Part shown: positions 1 to 8,307 of the stretch, piece after piece
How the letters are laid out: the number at the start of each line of letters is the position of its first letter
Numbering within the stretch: position 1 is the stretch's first letter
From: DATGUN01 sp035301285
GTDB taxonomy: Bacteria; Bacillota; Bacilli; Bacillales; Amphibacillaceae
Assembly (NCBI GenBank): GCA_035301285.1
Contig: DATGUN010000017.1
Location: 1-64,000, forward strand
Reading direction: 5' to 3'
Length of the DNA: 64,000 nt
The notes under the pieces: generated by a model
Seen by the model: only the letters and a program-made list of their open reading frames with translations
Database searches by the model: none
What the model was told of the DNA's origin: nothing
Translations under genes and position numbers: made by a program

Positions 1-74
1 CCCCCAAACCAATCTCTCTATCACAATTTTATATTCTATCAGATGTTTTTCAGTCTGTAAAGTACTTTTGCATT

Positions 75-250
75 ACACGCTGCAAAAAGAGGAATGCCGG
101 CTTCCTGCAGGAGGGTGATTCCAATCGGTAATCCTGCCCCGGCAAGGGGTATGCCGACGTTACCGCAAAGGGTGGTATTAGTCGGTAATCCTGCCCCGGC
201 AAGGGGTATACCGACGTTACCCGCAAAGGGTGGTATTAGTCGGTAATCCT
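75..250. repeat. Tandem palindromic repeats downstream of ffh
   Basis: Two near-identical units of 57 and 58 bases start at 126 and 183, and the first 10 bases of a third copy start at 241. Each unit contains a long hairpin whose outer arms are GTCGGTA and TACCGAC, with a GC-rich inner stem built on CCCCGGCAAGGGG. A degenerate third hairpin lies at about 90-125, with arms GGAAT/ATTCC around CCTGCAGG. On the minus strand this is the transcript just after the ffh stop codon. An open frame of 71 codons crosses it, but a one-base indel between the copies puts the repeat in different frames and there is no ribosome binding site. I therefore read it as a non-coding structured element rather than a gene. 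Confidence 0.75.
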
Positions 251-254
251 CCAT

Positions 255-1598
255 TCACATAAACGGAAATTTCATTCCTTTTCCTTTCTTCCCTTTTTGA
301 GAACCCGTCATTTGTTTCATCATTTTTTTCATTTCATTGAATTGCTTTAACAGGCGGTTAACCGCAGATACAGAAGTTCCTGAACCTTTGGCGATTCGTT
401 TTTTTCGGCTGCCATTCATTAAAGATGGATCTTGCCGTTCTTGTTTGGTCATTGACTGGATGATGGCTTCCACTTCCGTCAATTGGCCTTCATCAAGCTG
501 CGCATTTTTGAGACCTTTCATCTTTCCGGCACCAGGAATCATCGCCATAAGATCTTCCAGTGGTCCCATCTGTTTCACTTGCCCCATTTGTTCAAGAAAA
601 TCATCAAATGTAAACGACATCGTCCGCATTTTTTCCTGCAGTTCTTTTGCCTGTTTTTCATTAACGTTTGATTCGGCTTTTTCAATTAATGTCAGGACAT
701 CTCCCATTCCCAATATACGGGATGCCATACGTTCCGGGTGAAATGGCTCCAATGCATCAAGTTTTTCCCCGGTACCCACAAATTTGATTGGTTTGTCTGT
801 AACCGCCTTGATACTTAAAGCAGCACCACCACGTGTATCTCCATCAAGCTTCGTGAGTACGACACCGGATATGTCGATTTGATCATTGAAATTTTCGGCA
901 ACATTAACCGCGTCTTGACCTGTCATTGCATCAACAACCAAAAATGTTTCATCAGGTTCGATTGCCTTCTTGATGGAAGTAAGTTCGTCCATCAATGAAT
1001 CATCGATATGCAATCGACCAGCCGTATCAACAATGACATAATCTTGATGGTCTTCTTTTGCCTGGGCGACGGCCTGTTTGGCTATATCAACAGGATCTGC
1101 TTCCGTTCCCAACGAAAACACAGGCATATCCAACTGCTTCCCGAGTGTTTTCAATTGATCGATAGCAGCCGGTCTATACACGTCACAAGCAACAAGCAAC
1201 GGTGAACGGTTATGCTTCTTGCGCAAATGATTTGCCAGTTTTCCAGTGAATGTCGTTTTCCCTGCACCTTGCAGACCTGCCATCAATATGACGGTTGGTG
1301 GACGTTTGCTGACGGCAATTTTACTTTGTTCCTCTCCCATAAGTTTCGTCAATTCATCTTGGACCACTTTAATAACTTGTTGTCCAGGTGTCAGGCTTTC
1401 CATTACTTCTTGCCCGATGGCGCGCTCTTTGATACGCTTGATGAAATCTTTTACAACTTTAAAATTAACGTCCGCTTCCAGCAAAGCAAGGCGAACTTCT
1501 CTTGTCATTTCCTTGACATCTTGTTCGGATACTTTACCTTTACCCCGTATTTTCTTTATTGTCTGTTGCAGCCGGTCGGCCAATCCTTCAAATGCCAC
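255..1598 (-). CDS. ffh: Signal recognition particle protein Ffh (SRP54), GTPase
   Basis: Ffh binds SRP RNA and the signal sequences of nascent membrane proteins and delivers ribosomes to FtsY at the membrane. The 447-residue length is normal. The N domain covers about residues 1-95. The G domain has the P-loop GLQGAGKT at 108-115, DTAGR near 191 and TKLDGDTRGG near 248. The C-terminal M domain has the SRP RNA-binding segment GTSVSAVNRLLKQF and a methionine- and lysine-rich tail ending MKFPFM. It follows ylxM by 15 bases, as in B. subtilis. The next gene expected downstream (rpsP) lies beyond the window edge, separated by the hairpin repeats. Identification is secure. Confidence 0.98.
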   Translation of the reverse strand: MAFEGLADRLQQTIKKIRGKGKVSEQDVKEMTREVRLALLEADVNFKVVKDFIKRIKERAIGQEVMESLTPGQQVIKVVQDELTKLMGEEQSKIAVSKRPPTVILMAGLQGAGKTTFTGKLANHLRKKHNRSPLLVACDVYRPAAIDQLKTLGKQLDMPVFSLGTEADPVDIAKQAVAQAKEDHQDYVIVDTAGRLHIDDSLMDELTSIKKAIEPDETFLVVDAMTGQDAVNVAENFNDQIDISGVVLTKLDGDTRGGAALSIKAVTDKPIKFVGTGEKLDALEPFHPERMASRILGMGDVLTLIEKAESNVNEKQAKELQEKMRTMSFTFDDFLEQMGQVKQMGPLEDLMAMIPGAGKMKGLKNAQLDEGQLTEVEAIIQSMTKQERQDPSLMNGSRKKRIAKGSGTSVSAVNRLLKQFNEMKKMMKQMTGSQKGKKGKGMKFPFM

Positions 1599-1613
1599 TT
1601 TAGGTGCCCTCCC

Positions 1614-1940
1614 CTAGTCTATTTCTTTCAGTTGGCGGATCAGTTCCATACCCTTTCGTGTCTCGCCCTCTGAAATAACTGTTTCCAGTTCGTTCAATAA
1701 CTGTTTTCGCTTCAAGAACGCCTCATACAATTGTAATCGTTCTTCATAGGATATGAGTACTTTCTCAGTCCTTTTTATGTTATCATATATTGCTTGTCTT
1801 GATACATGAACAGCATCTGATATTTCACCGAGCGAATAATCTTCCCAGAAATACAGTTTCATATACTCCCTCTGCTTGGGTGTAAGTAAACTCTGATAAA
1901 AGTCGAATAAAGCATTCATTTGGGTTGTTTTTTTCAACAA
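1614..1940 (-). CDS. ylxM: YlxM/p13-like helix-turn-helix protein of the SRP locus
   Basis: This 108-residue, mostly helical protein belongs to the UPF0122 (YlxM) family, which lies next to ffh in Firmicutes. In streptococci YlxM is reported to modulate SRP/FtsY activity. The sequence shows a sigma-70 region-4-like helix-turn-helix (LGEISDAVHVSRQAIYDNIKR, about residues 37-57) followed by a coiled C-terminal half. The start is TTG at 1940, placed six bases after GGGAGTG; the internal ATG at codon 8 has no ribosome binding site. A sigma-A promoter lies in the gap upstream, so ylxM-ffh can be transcribed apart from ftsY. Confidence 0.92.
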   Translation of the reverse strand: MLKKTTQMNALFDFYQSLLTPKQREYMKLYFWEDYSLGEISDAVHVSRQAIYDNIKRTEKVLISYEERLQLYEAFLKRKQLLNELETVISEGETRKGMELIRQLKEID

Positions 1941-1979
1941 TCAGAGCACTCCCTTGTTAAGTGAAATTACTTTACATAT

Positions 1980-2009
1980 ATCATACAAAAATCATCGCAA
2001 ACATGTCAA
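1980..2009 (-). promoter_or_regulatory. Sigma-A promoter for ylxM-ffh
   Basis: On the minus strand, TTGACA (2004-2009) is followed after 18 bases by TATGAT (1980-1985). It sits in the 99-base gap between the ftsY stop and the ylxM start. The -35 is a perfect consensus and the -10 differs by one base. No hairpin terminator is visible between ftsY and this promoter, so read-through from ftsY may add to it. Confidence 0.7.
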
Positions 2010-2039
2010 GAACCTATCCCCAGAGCAGATTCCTCTTAT

Positions 2040-3029
2040 CTAGTCTTCTTCAGCCATATCAGCGAACAGACCATAGACAAAGGCATCGGCATCAAATGGC
2101 TGAAGGTCGTCAATTTGCTCCCCAAAACCGACATATTTAACAGGAATGTCCAACTCCTTTCGGATGGCAATGACAATACCGCCTTTTGCAGTACCATCCA
2201 ATTTTGTAAGTGCAATTCCGGAAACGTCGGTCGCATCCGAAAATAATTTAGCCTGGCTCATGGCATTTTGTCCTGTCGTTGCATCCAATACGAGCAACAC
2301 TTCATGTGGGGCTTCGGGGATTTCTTTTGTGATGACCCTTTTCACCTTGGAAAGTTCATTCATCAGATTCACTTTGTTTTGCAATCTGCCCGCTGTATCA
2401 CAAATAAGGACATCGGCATTCCGTGATTTGGCTGCTTTTATACCATCGAAAATAACGGCAGCCGGATCGCTTCCCTCTTGATGTTTAATCACTTCTACAT
2501 CTGCACGCTCCCCCCACACTTCAAGCTGTTCAATAGCTCCAGCCCTGAATGTATCGCCCGCTGCGAGTACAACATGCTTTCCATCTTGTTTGAATTGATT
2601 GGCAAGTTTCCCGATTGTTGTTGTTTTGCCAACGCCATTGACACCGACAACCAATAATACAGTCAGATCATCCTGCTGGATATTCAACTCAGAAATATCA
2701 CGTTCATCATCACCATAATAGATATCGATCAACTTTTCTGAAATGACCTCTTTGACCCCGTTTGTATCTTTGATATTTTGACGTTTCACTTCCATCTTTA
2801 AATCATCGATTAAATCCATTACGGTCATGACACCGACATCAGCTGATATAAGGACTTCTTCCAATTCCTCGAAAAAATCCTCATCTACTTTACGATACCG
2901 TGCGACCAGTGAATTGATTCTTTCCGAAAAAGAAGTTCTTGTTTTCTTCATACCTTCTTTATATTTGTCCGTAACTTCTTCTCCATCATTTCGTTTTACC
3001 TTATTTTTCAACTTATCCAAAAATCCCAT
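2040..3029 (-). CDS. ftsY: SRP receptor GTPase FtsY
   Basis: FtsY is the membrane-associated receptor that pairs with Ffh in a mutual GTPase cycle to hand ribosome-nascent chains to SecYEG. It has 329 residues and a short charged N-terminal region (the A domain is nearly absent, as in Bacillus). The NG domain has the P-loop GVNGVGKT at 129-136, DTAGR near 212 and TKLDGTAKGG near 275. The start ATG follows GGAGGAACGG, and this Shine-Dalgarno sequence directly follows the smc stop codon, giving 14 bases between the genes and likely translational coupling. The order smc-ftsY-ylxM-ffh is typical of Bacillaceae. Confidence 0.98.
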   Translation of the reverse strand: MGFLDKLKNKVKRNDGEEVTDKYKEGMKKTRTSFSERINSLVARYRKVDEDFFEELEEVLISADVGVMTVMDLIDDLKMEVKRQNIKDTNGVKEVISEKLIDIYYGDDERDISELNIQQDDLTVLLVVGVNGVGKTTTIGKLANQFKQDGKHVVLAAGDTFRAGAIEQLEVWGERADVEVIKHQEGSDPAAVIFDGIKAAKSRNADVLICDTAGRLQNKVNLMNELSKVKRVITKEIPEAPHEVLLVLDATTGQNAMSQAKLFSDATDVSGIALTKLDGTAKGGIVIAIRKELDIPVKYVGFGEQIDDLQPFDADAFVYGLFADMAEED

Positions 3030-3043
3030 TGTTTCCGTTCCTC

Positions 3044-6000
3044 CTATGTGTTGATCAATTCCTTCGTATCTTCAAGGCGGACAGATACAAGGCGTGACAC
3101 ACCTGATTCTTGCATTGTTACACCGTATAAAACATCCGCTTCTTCCATTGTTCCCTTCCGGTGGGTTATAACTATGAATTGCGTTTCATGGCTGTACATT
3201 TTCACATACTGACTGAACCGTGTAACATTGGCTTCGTCCAGTGCCGCCTCTACCTCATCAAGTACACAGAAAGGGACAGGCCGGACACGGAGAATGGCAA
3301 ATAGTAGAGCGATTGCCGTAAGAGCGCGCTCTCCTCCAGAAAGTAACCCGAGATGCTGCAGCTTTTTTCCGGGTGGTTGCGCAATGATATCTACGCCTGT
3401 TTCTAATAAGTGGTCTGGATCGGTCAGTTGAAGTTCCGCTTTTCCCCCACCGAACAGCTCTTTGAATACGGTTTTGAATTCATCCTTTATTTGTGTGAAT
3501 GTTGTTTCAAAACGGACTTGCATCTCTTCATCCATTTCACGAATGACTTCGAATAATGTTTGCTTTGCTTCAACCAAATCCGTTTGTTGTTCGGTCAAAA
3601 AGGAATAACGCTCATAAATTCGTTCATATTCATCGATTGCACCGATATTGACATTCCCTAAATGGTCAATGGAACGTTTTATTTTTTGAACGTTTCTTTC
3701 CGCCCCTTTAGTGTCATTTACTTTTTCATATGTTTGACGTGCTTTTTCAAATGTTAACGTATAATCCGTTTCAAGTTGTGCCAATCGATTTTCCAGTGCA
3801 ACATCCAGACGATTGGATGTCACTTCTTTTTCCTGGATTGCTTGTCGGAATGCTTGATGTTTTTTTGTTTCTTCTTTCACCTCTCGTTCTTCATCTTGCA
3901 TCAATTGCGTTTTTTCATGACGCTTTTGACGCATCTGTTGAATATTTGTAGTCAGGTTCTCTTTTTTTTCCTTTTTATGAAGGATTTGTTCATCGATTTC
4001 TGTTTCCGCTTGCTCATTTTCATGCATGTGTACCATTTCATGCCATTCATTTTTGTATGCTGCATAATGTTCATTCAGTTCGTCCAACTCTTGTTTGAGC
4101 GTTGTTGTTTTGTCATTTTGACTTCGTATACGTTCATCTTGTTCAGCCAATGTGATCTGATGGTTGTGCAACGTTTGCTGTAATTTTTCCTGATCTTCTT
4201 TAAAAGTCGTTTCTTCAATCGTCAGTTTTTCCATCTGCTCATTTTTATCATTAAGTTGTTCGCTTAATTGTTCAAGTTCAGTTGCCAGCTGTTTCTGTCG
4301 TTCGCTCAACGTTTGATACTCTTCATTGAATTGTTGATGGTCTCTCGTATACAACGATACATTATCAGTCAACGATTGCAATTTCATCTCACGTTCCCTG
4401 TAAGTCGTTTGAGCGGTCTTTAATGCGTGCGCTTTTTGTTCCATAGACTTTTCCAACCGTTGAATATCTTGCTCAGCTTCCTTTATTTCGGATTGTAATT
4501 TATTTACTGTCTTTTCAAATTCACGTGTACGTTGGTCGAATTCTTTCCGTCTCTTTTTCACCGCTTCCAGATCTTTTTCACGGGTAAATAATGACTGATT
4601 CACTTTCTTTTTGGCACCGCCGGACATTGAACCTGATGGATTGACAACATCCCCTTCAAGCGTAACAACCCTGTATTTATGATGGATGGTTCGGGCAATA
4701 TCTGTTGCATCTTTCAATGTATTCGCCACAAGGACATGTCCCATCAAATGCTTCACAGCGGTTTGATATTGTTCATCCGTAGAAACCAAGTCTGCCGCAA
4801 TCCCAACATAGCCATCATGGTTTTTCAGACGCGTTACCGTATCACCCGTGACAAAACGTGTTTTTATCGATGTTAACGGCAAAAAGGTAGCACGCCCGTT
4901 ATTTGTTTTCTTCAACCACGAAATGGCCTTACGCGCACTCATGTCATCATTTACAACAACATGTTGGGAGCTGCCGCCAAGAACCGTTTCAACAGCTGTC
5001 ACATATGCCTTCGGGACATCAATCAATTCGATGACAGCACCATGGATTCCACCCAGCTTCTTCTCATCTCGTGACTTTAAAATCGCTTTTACACCTTGGA
5101 AAAACCCTTGAAAATCCTCTTTGAGTCCTTCCAACATTTCTTCCTGAGACTTAAGCTTTTCTATAAATTGATAGCCTTTATATAATTTTCCTTGTTCCGT
5201 TTGAAAATGATTGCGTTTTTCTTTAAGATTTTCTTTTGACTTTTTTAGCTTTAGCTCCTTTTCTTGATGTTCAGTCTCCAATTTTGCCGTTTTATGTTTC
5301 AAATCCAATACTTCTTCATTTAATGCATCTTTCTGCTTCGTCAACGATTCATAGGACTTTTGTGTGTTCCCTTTTTTGGCAGATAATTGGTCGAGCTGGT
5401 TCTCGACAGATTGCTGTTCATTTCGTTTCGCAGCCTGCTCATTCAAATACTCGATATACTCAGACTTTAAGTCTTCAATCTGTTCCGAAAGACTTTTTTC
5501 GGTCATTTGTAATTTACGTTCGATCTCGACTATTTTTTCGTTTGTTGACTTTCGTTCATTCTGCAGGGATTTCAGACATTCTTTCTCTTTTTTCCATTTA
5601 TGCCGTGTAATGGTCAATTGTTCTTCTGTCTGTTGTTTATTCGTTTCCAACGTTTCTTTATTCTTCTCGAAATGTTTCATTCTTTCCTCGAGAACGCGTT
5701 TTTTCCCCTCTGAATGCTCCAGCTCCTGTGTAATGGTCAATAGTTCTGATTGTAATGATTCAATAGAGTCGTCCATACGATCAAGTGACTGTTGCTCTTT
5801 TTCAAGAGCTGCTTCACGCGTTTGGATGGCTGTCTGCATCGCCCCTTCAGCTTCTTTATCTTTCTTTATATCCGCTAAAACACGTTCCCACTTGCCATGT
5901 AATTCCTCGATCTCTGTAACAAGCAGTGAGACTTCTTCATTTTTCAAATTTTCTTTGAGCCGTAAATATTCTTTTGCTGTATCCCGTTGTTGCTTTAAAG

Positions 6001-6610
6001 GATCGATTTGTTGTTCAATTTCATGAATGATATCTTCAACCCTATTTAAATTCTCCTGTGTTTCAGCAAGTTTATATTCGGCTTTTTTCTTACGTTGTTT
6101 ATATTTCAAAACACCTGCTGTTTCTTCGAATATCGTACGGCGCTCATCCGCTTTGGAACTTAAAATTTCTTCCACTTTTCCTTGGCTGATGATGGAGAAG
6201 GCTTCCTTTCCGAGACCTGAATCCATAAACAGCTCAATAATATCTTTAAGACGACACGCCTGTTTATTGAGGTAAAATTCACTTTCACCAGACCGATAAA
6301 TTCTCCGAGTAACACTTATTTCCTCATAGTCAAGTGGCAATGCCTTATCTGTATTATCTAAAACAAGGGTGACTTCCGCCATGTTCAATGGTTTTCTTGT
6401 ATCACTGCCGCCGAAAATGATATCTTCCATTTTGGAGCCACGCATCGATTTGGCTGATTGTTCGCCAAGTACCCAGCGTATAGCGTCCGTTATATTGCTT
6501 TTACCACTTCCGTTTGGACCTACGACCGCTGTAACACCCGGAACGAACTCCACCTTGATCCGTTCAGCAAATGATTTAAATCCAACGCTTTCCAATTGTT
6601 TTAAATACAT
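3044..6610 (-). CDS. smc: Chromosome segregation ATPase SMC
   Basis: This is the 1188-residue SMC subunit of the SMC-ScpAB condensin, which organises and separates the chromosome. The N-terminal head has Walker A GPNGSGKSN at 31-39. Two long Glu/Lys/Gln-rich coiled coils (about 170-500 and 670-1020) flank a hinge at about 515-650 with glycine-rich segments such as GSMSGGAKKK near its end. The C-terminal head has the ABC signature LLSGGERALTAIALLFAI and Walker B VLDEVEAALDE. The start ATG follows AGGGGAATG. Unlike the usual rnc-smc arrangement, a plus-strand gene and a terminator separate it from rnc, so it should rely on a promoter in 6611-6778. Confidence 0.98.
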   Translation of the reverse strand: MYLKQLESVGFKSFAERIKVEFVPGVTAVVGPNGSGKSNITDAIRWVLGEQSAKSMRGSKMEDIIFGGSDTRKPLNMAEVTLVLDNTDKALPLDYEEISVTRRIYRSGESEFYLNKQACRLKDIIELFMDSGLGKEAFSIISQGKVEEILSSKADERRTIFEETAGVLKYKQRKKKAEYKLAETQENLNRVEDIIHEIEQQIDPLKQQRDTAKEYLRLKENLKNEEVSLLVTEIEELHGKWERVLADIKKDKEAEGAMQTAIQTREAALEKEQQSLDRMDDSIESLQSELLTITQELEHSEGKKRVLEERMKHFEKNKETLETNKQQTEEQLTITRHKWKKEKECLKSLQNERKSTNEKIVEIERKLQMTEKSLSEQIEDLKSEYIEYLNEQAAKRNEQQSVENQLDQLSAKKGNTQKSYESLTKQKDALNEEVLDLKHKTAKLETEHQEKELKLKKSKENLKEKRNHFQTEQGKLYKGYQFIEKLKSQEEMLEGLKEDFQGFFQGVKAILKSRDEKKLGGIHGAVIELIDVPKAYVTAVETVLGGSSQHVVVNDDMSARKAISWLKKTNNGRATFLPLTSIKTRFVTGDTVTRLKNHDGYVGIAADLVSTDEQYQTAVKHLMGHVLVANTLKDATDIARTIHHKYRVVTLEGDVVNPSGSMSGGAKKKVNQSLFTREKDLEAVKKRRKEFDQRTREFEKTVNKLQSEIKEAEQDIQRLEKSMEQKAHALKTAQTTYREREMKLQSLTDNVSLYTRDHQQFNEEYQTLSERQKQLATELEQLSEQLNDKNEQMEKLTIEETTFKEDQEKLQQTLHNHQITLAEQDERIRSQNDKTTTLKQELDELNEHYAAYKNEWHEMVHMHENEQAETEIDEQILHKKEKKENLTTNIQQMRQKRHEKTQLMQDEEREVKEETKKHQAFRQAIQEKEVTSNRLDVALENRLAQLETDYTLTFEKARQTYEKVNDTKGAERNVQKIKRSIDHLGNVNIGAIDEYERIYERYSFLTEQQTDLVEAKQTLFEVIREMDEEMQVRFETTFTQIKDEFKTVFKELFGGGKAELQLTDPDHLLETGVDIIAQPPGKKLQHLGLLSGGERALTAIALLFAILRVRPVPFCVLDEVEAALDEANVTRFSQYVKMYSHETQFIVITHRKGTMEEADVLYGVTMQESGVSRLVSVRLEDTKELINT

Positions 6611-6690
6611 AAGTCATTCCCCTAGCATGAAAAATAACCATTATTTCAGAGATGTTTTAAACCGAAATAGGTTGGCTTTTGAACGTATTT

Positions 6691-6699
6691 ATTTTATCA
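6691..6699 (-). promoter_or_regulatory. Candidate extended -10 promoter for smc
   Basis: On the minus strand the sequence reads TGATAAAAT, an extended -10 element (TGn + TAAAAT) without a convincing -35 box. It lies about 80 bases upstream of the smc start. A local promoter is expected because rnc is cut off from smc by a bidirectional terminator and an opposing gene. The assignment rests on the motif only. Confidence 0.4.
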
Positions 6700-6778
6700 T
6701 AAACATAGATGCAAAAGTAGTATGTATAAAAAGTGTGTATATATAATTGCATTATTTTTTAACGAGAGAGGTGTTTAA

Positions 6779-7003
6779 ATGAATTTAGATTATCCTTCAA
6801 AAGAAAACTTAAGCTACATATTAGATTCCCTTGCTGTTAAGTTATCCGTTGCCAATCGTTCCTTATTCGACCCCGAAGATTATGATATCCAAAAATATGA
6901 TGATTTAAAGCTCATGCATGATATGGTCATGAATAAAGATCGTTTAAGTGCGCCGGAAACACAAGCATTCATTGATGAATTACGTACAGTCCGTAAAAAC
7001 TGA
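6779..7003 (+). CDS. UPF0435 (DUF1128, YfkK-like) small protein
   Basis: This 74-residue acidic, helical, cytosolic protein of unknown function resembles B. subtilis YfkK (UPF0435/DUF1128). Shared features are the N-terminal block YPSKENLSYILDSLAVKL, the central (D/N)PEDYD.QKYDDLK segment and the ending LRTVRKN. A good Shine-Dalgarno sequence (AGAGAGGTG) precedes the ATG and a hairpin terminator follows. It runs against smc and rnc and lies exactly between them, which splits the common rnc-smc pair. No function can be deduced; the family assignment is from memory of YfkK-type sequences. Confidence 0.85.
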   Translation: MNLDYPSKENLSYILDSLAVKLSVANRSLFDPEDYDIQKYDDLKLMHDMVMNKDRLSAPETQAFIDELRTVRKN

Positions 7004-7039
7004 TAGGTGAACAGACGTTTATTTTATATCCTTTAAAGA

Positions 7040-7077
7040 AAAAAGGCTGATGATCAAATAGTGATGTCAGCCTTTTT
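7040..7077. terminator. Bidirectional terminator between UPF0435 gene and rnc
   Basis: AAAAAGGCTGA and TCAGCCTTTTT form a stem of about 11 pairs with a 16-base loop. A-runs on one side and T-runs on the other let it serve the UPF0435 gene (plus) and rnc (minus), which converge here. Confidence 0.85.
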
Positions 7078-7087
7078 CAGTGCACTT

Positions 7088-7771
7088 TTAATCGTTGAAT
7101 GTGTCAAGGGCGCTTTTTGCCGCTCGTTGTTCAGCCTCTTTCTTCGTCCGGCCGACACCGCTACCAGCCATTTCCCCTTGGATGTGTACCTCAGAAACAA
7201 ATTCCTTATCATGGGAAGGCCCTCGCTCTTCAACTATTTCATAGACGATAGGTTGATTTCTATATTGTTGCATAAGTTCTTGCAGCTGACTTTTATAATC
7301 CATCGCATGTGAAAAAACACCCGAAGCAATTTTAGGAATGACATACCGATTTAAAAAAGCCATGACTTCATCAAAACCTAAATCAAGGTATAAGGCACCT
7401 AAAAAGGCCTCAAACACATCAGCAAGAAGGGCGGGACGGTTCCTGCCACCTGTTTGCTCCTCACCGCGCCCCAAAAAAATATACTCGCCGAATCGTAGAT
7501 CACGGGCAAAATTAAAAAGGGAGTCTTCGCAGACAACCGCTGCCCGCAGTTTTGTTAAATCTCCTTCGGCCATATGCCCATTTTGGCGGTATAAGTATTG
7601 ACTGATGCCCAGTTCGAGGACAGCATCTCCTAGAAACTCAAGACGCTCATTATCTGAAATATGATTTTTCTGGTGTTCATTCACATAAGATGAATGGGTA
7701 AAAGCCGTTTTCAATAATTCCATATTTTTAAAGGATATCCCTAATTGTTTCTGTAAATCATGCAAACTCAT
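7088..7771 (-). CDS. rnc: Ribonuclease III
   Basis: This is a double-strand-specific endoribonuclease that processes rRNA, scRNA (SRP RNA) precursors and antisense duplexes. In 227 residues it carries the nuclease signature NERLEFLGDAVLEL at 41-54, the downstream acidic segment ADVFEAFLGALYLD near 113-126, and a C-terminal double-stranded RNA-binding domain from about 155 (KSQLQELMQQY...KKEAEQRAAKSAL). Start ATG at 7771 follows GTGGTG. Upstream is acpP, as in B. subtilis; downstream the terminator at 7040-7077 separates it from smc. Confidence 0.97.
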   Translation of the reverse strand: MSLHDLQKQLGISFKNMELLKTAFTHSSYVNEHQKNHISDNERLEFLGDAVLELGISQYLYRQNGHMAEGDLTKLRAAVVCEDSLFNFARDLRFGEYIFLGRGEEQTGGRNRPALLADVFEAFLGALYLDLGFDEVMAFLNRYVIPKIASGVFSHAMDYKSQLQELMQQYRNQPIVYEIVEERGPSHDKEFVSEVHIQGEMAGSGVGRTKKEAEQRAAKSALDTFND

Positions 7772-7814
7772 ATATACACCACTTTATCATTATTAATAGG
7801 TTCAAAAGTAAGAA

Positions 7815-7916
7815 GAAGCTGGGATAAAAGTGTCACTTTTCATATAGCCCGCCTATCCTATGGACTATGATATAGCCTGTCTTTTATGGCAGAGCCAATC
7901 ATTTAATCCCAGCTTC
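7815..7916. repeat. Long inverted repeat between acpP and rnc
   Basis: The perfect 11-base arms GAAGCTGGGAT (7815-7825) and ATCCCAGCTTC (7906-7916) enclose about 80 bases. A nested 7-base pair ATAAAAG (7824-7830) and CTTTTAT (7881-7887) and a small perfect palindrome AAAAGTG-T-CACTTTT (7827-7841) lie within. On the minus strand the 3' arm is followed by a pyrimidine-rich tract, so it may attenuate transcription between acpP and rnc or terminate acpP messages. It could also be a dispersed intergenic repeat; only one copy lies in this window. Confidence 0.6.
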
Positions 7917-7928
7917 CCCGAAAAATTA

Positions 7929-8165
7929 TCAGGACTGTGTACTGTTTATGTAGTCAACAGCATCACCAACTGTATTGATTTTTTCAGCTTCTTCATCAGC
8001 AATTTCCATATCAAATTCGTCTTCCAGCTCCATAACGAGTTCCACGACATCCAGAGAATCTGCGTCTAAATCATCTTTAAATGATGCTTCCATTGTTACT
8101 TTTTCCTCTTCTACATCCAATTGATCGACAATGATTGTTTTAACACGATCGAATACATCTGCCAC
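7929..8165 (-). CDS. acpP: Acyl carrier protein
   Basis: ACP is the small acidic carrier of growing acyl chains in type II fatty acid synthesis. The serine in DADSLDVVELV is the 4'-phosphopantetheine attachment site. I place the start at GTG 8165, giving 78 residues that begin MADVFDRVK like B. subtilis AcpA; AAAGGAGG lies eight bases upstream. The earlier in-frame GTG at 8174 overlaps this Shine-Dalgarno sequence and is rejected. It follows fabG after a gap with its own putative promoter and precedes rnc. Confidence 0.97.
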   Translation of the reverse strand: MADVFDRVKTIIVDQLDVEEEKVTMEASFKDDLDADSLDVVELVMELEDEFDMEIADEEAEKINTVGDAVDYINSTQS

Positions 8166-8242
8166 GTCCGTCACCTCCTTTCAACATATCGATATCCACA
8201 TTTTCGGACTCCCATCTTATTTGTGTTTGAGAGGCTTCCTTA

Positions 8243-8274
8243 TTTATATCAATTTCGACATCCGGTATATGTCT
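8243..8274 (-). promoter_or_regulatory. Candidate acpP promoter with a GACAT/ATGTC palindrome
   Basis: The minus strand has TGATATAAA, an extended -10 (TATAAA at 8243-8248), about 80 bases before acpP. The -35 region is weak (CATATA) and is covered by an inverted repeat GACAT-N7-ATGTC (8258-8274). This suggests acpP has a promoter separate from the fapR operon. The role of the palindrome is unknown. Confidence 0.4.
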
Positions 8275-8307
8275 TGAAAAGTATGCGCTCCAGAAAAAGG
8301 GCGTCCT

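Noticed and set aside
39..254. Open frame of 71 codons with repeated GIPLAGAGLP-like segments after ffh
   Set aside because: It has no ribosome binding site, and the nucleotide repeat is read in different frames in different copies, so the repeat is not kept at the protein level.
3730..6275. Several plus-strand frames of 70-220 codons opposite smc
   Set aside because: They are antisense shadows of the smc coiled-coil region, rich in Phe, Ser and Cys, without ribosome binding sites.
8166..8174. GTG at 8174 as start of acpP
   Set aside because: It lies inside the GGAGGTG ribosome binding site; GTG at 8165 gives the usual ACP N-terminus and spacing.
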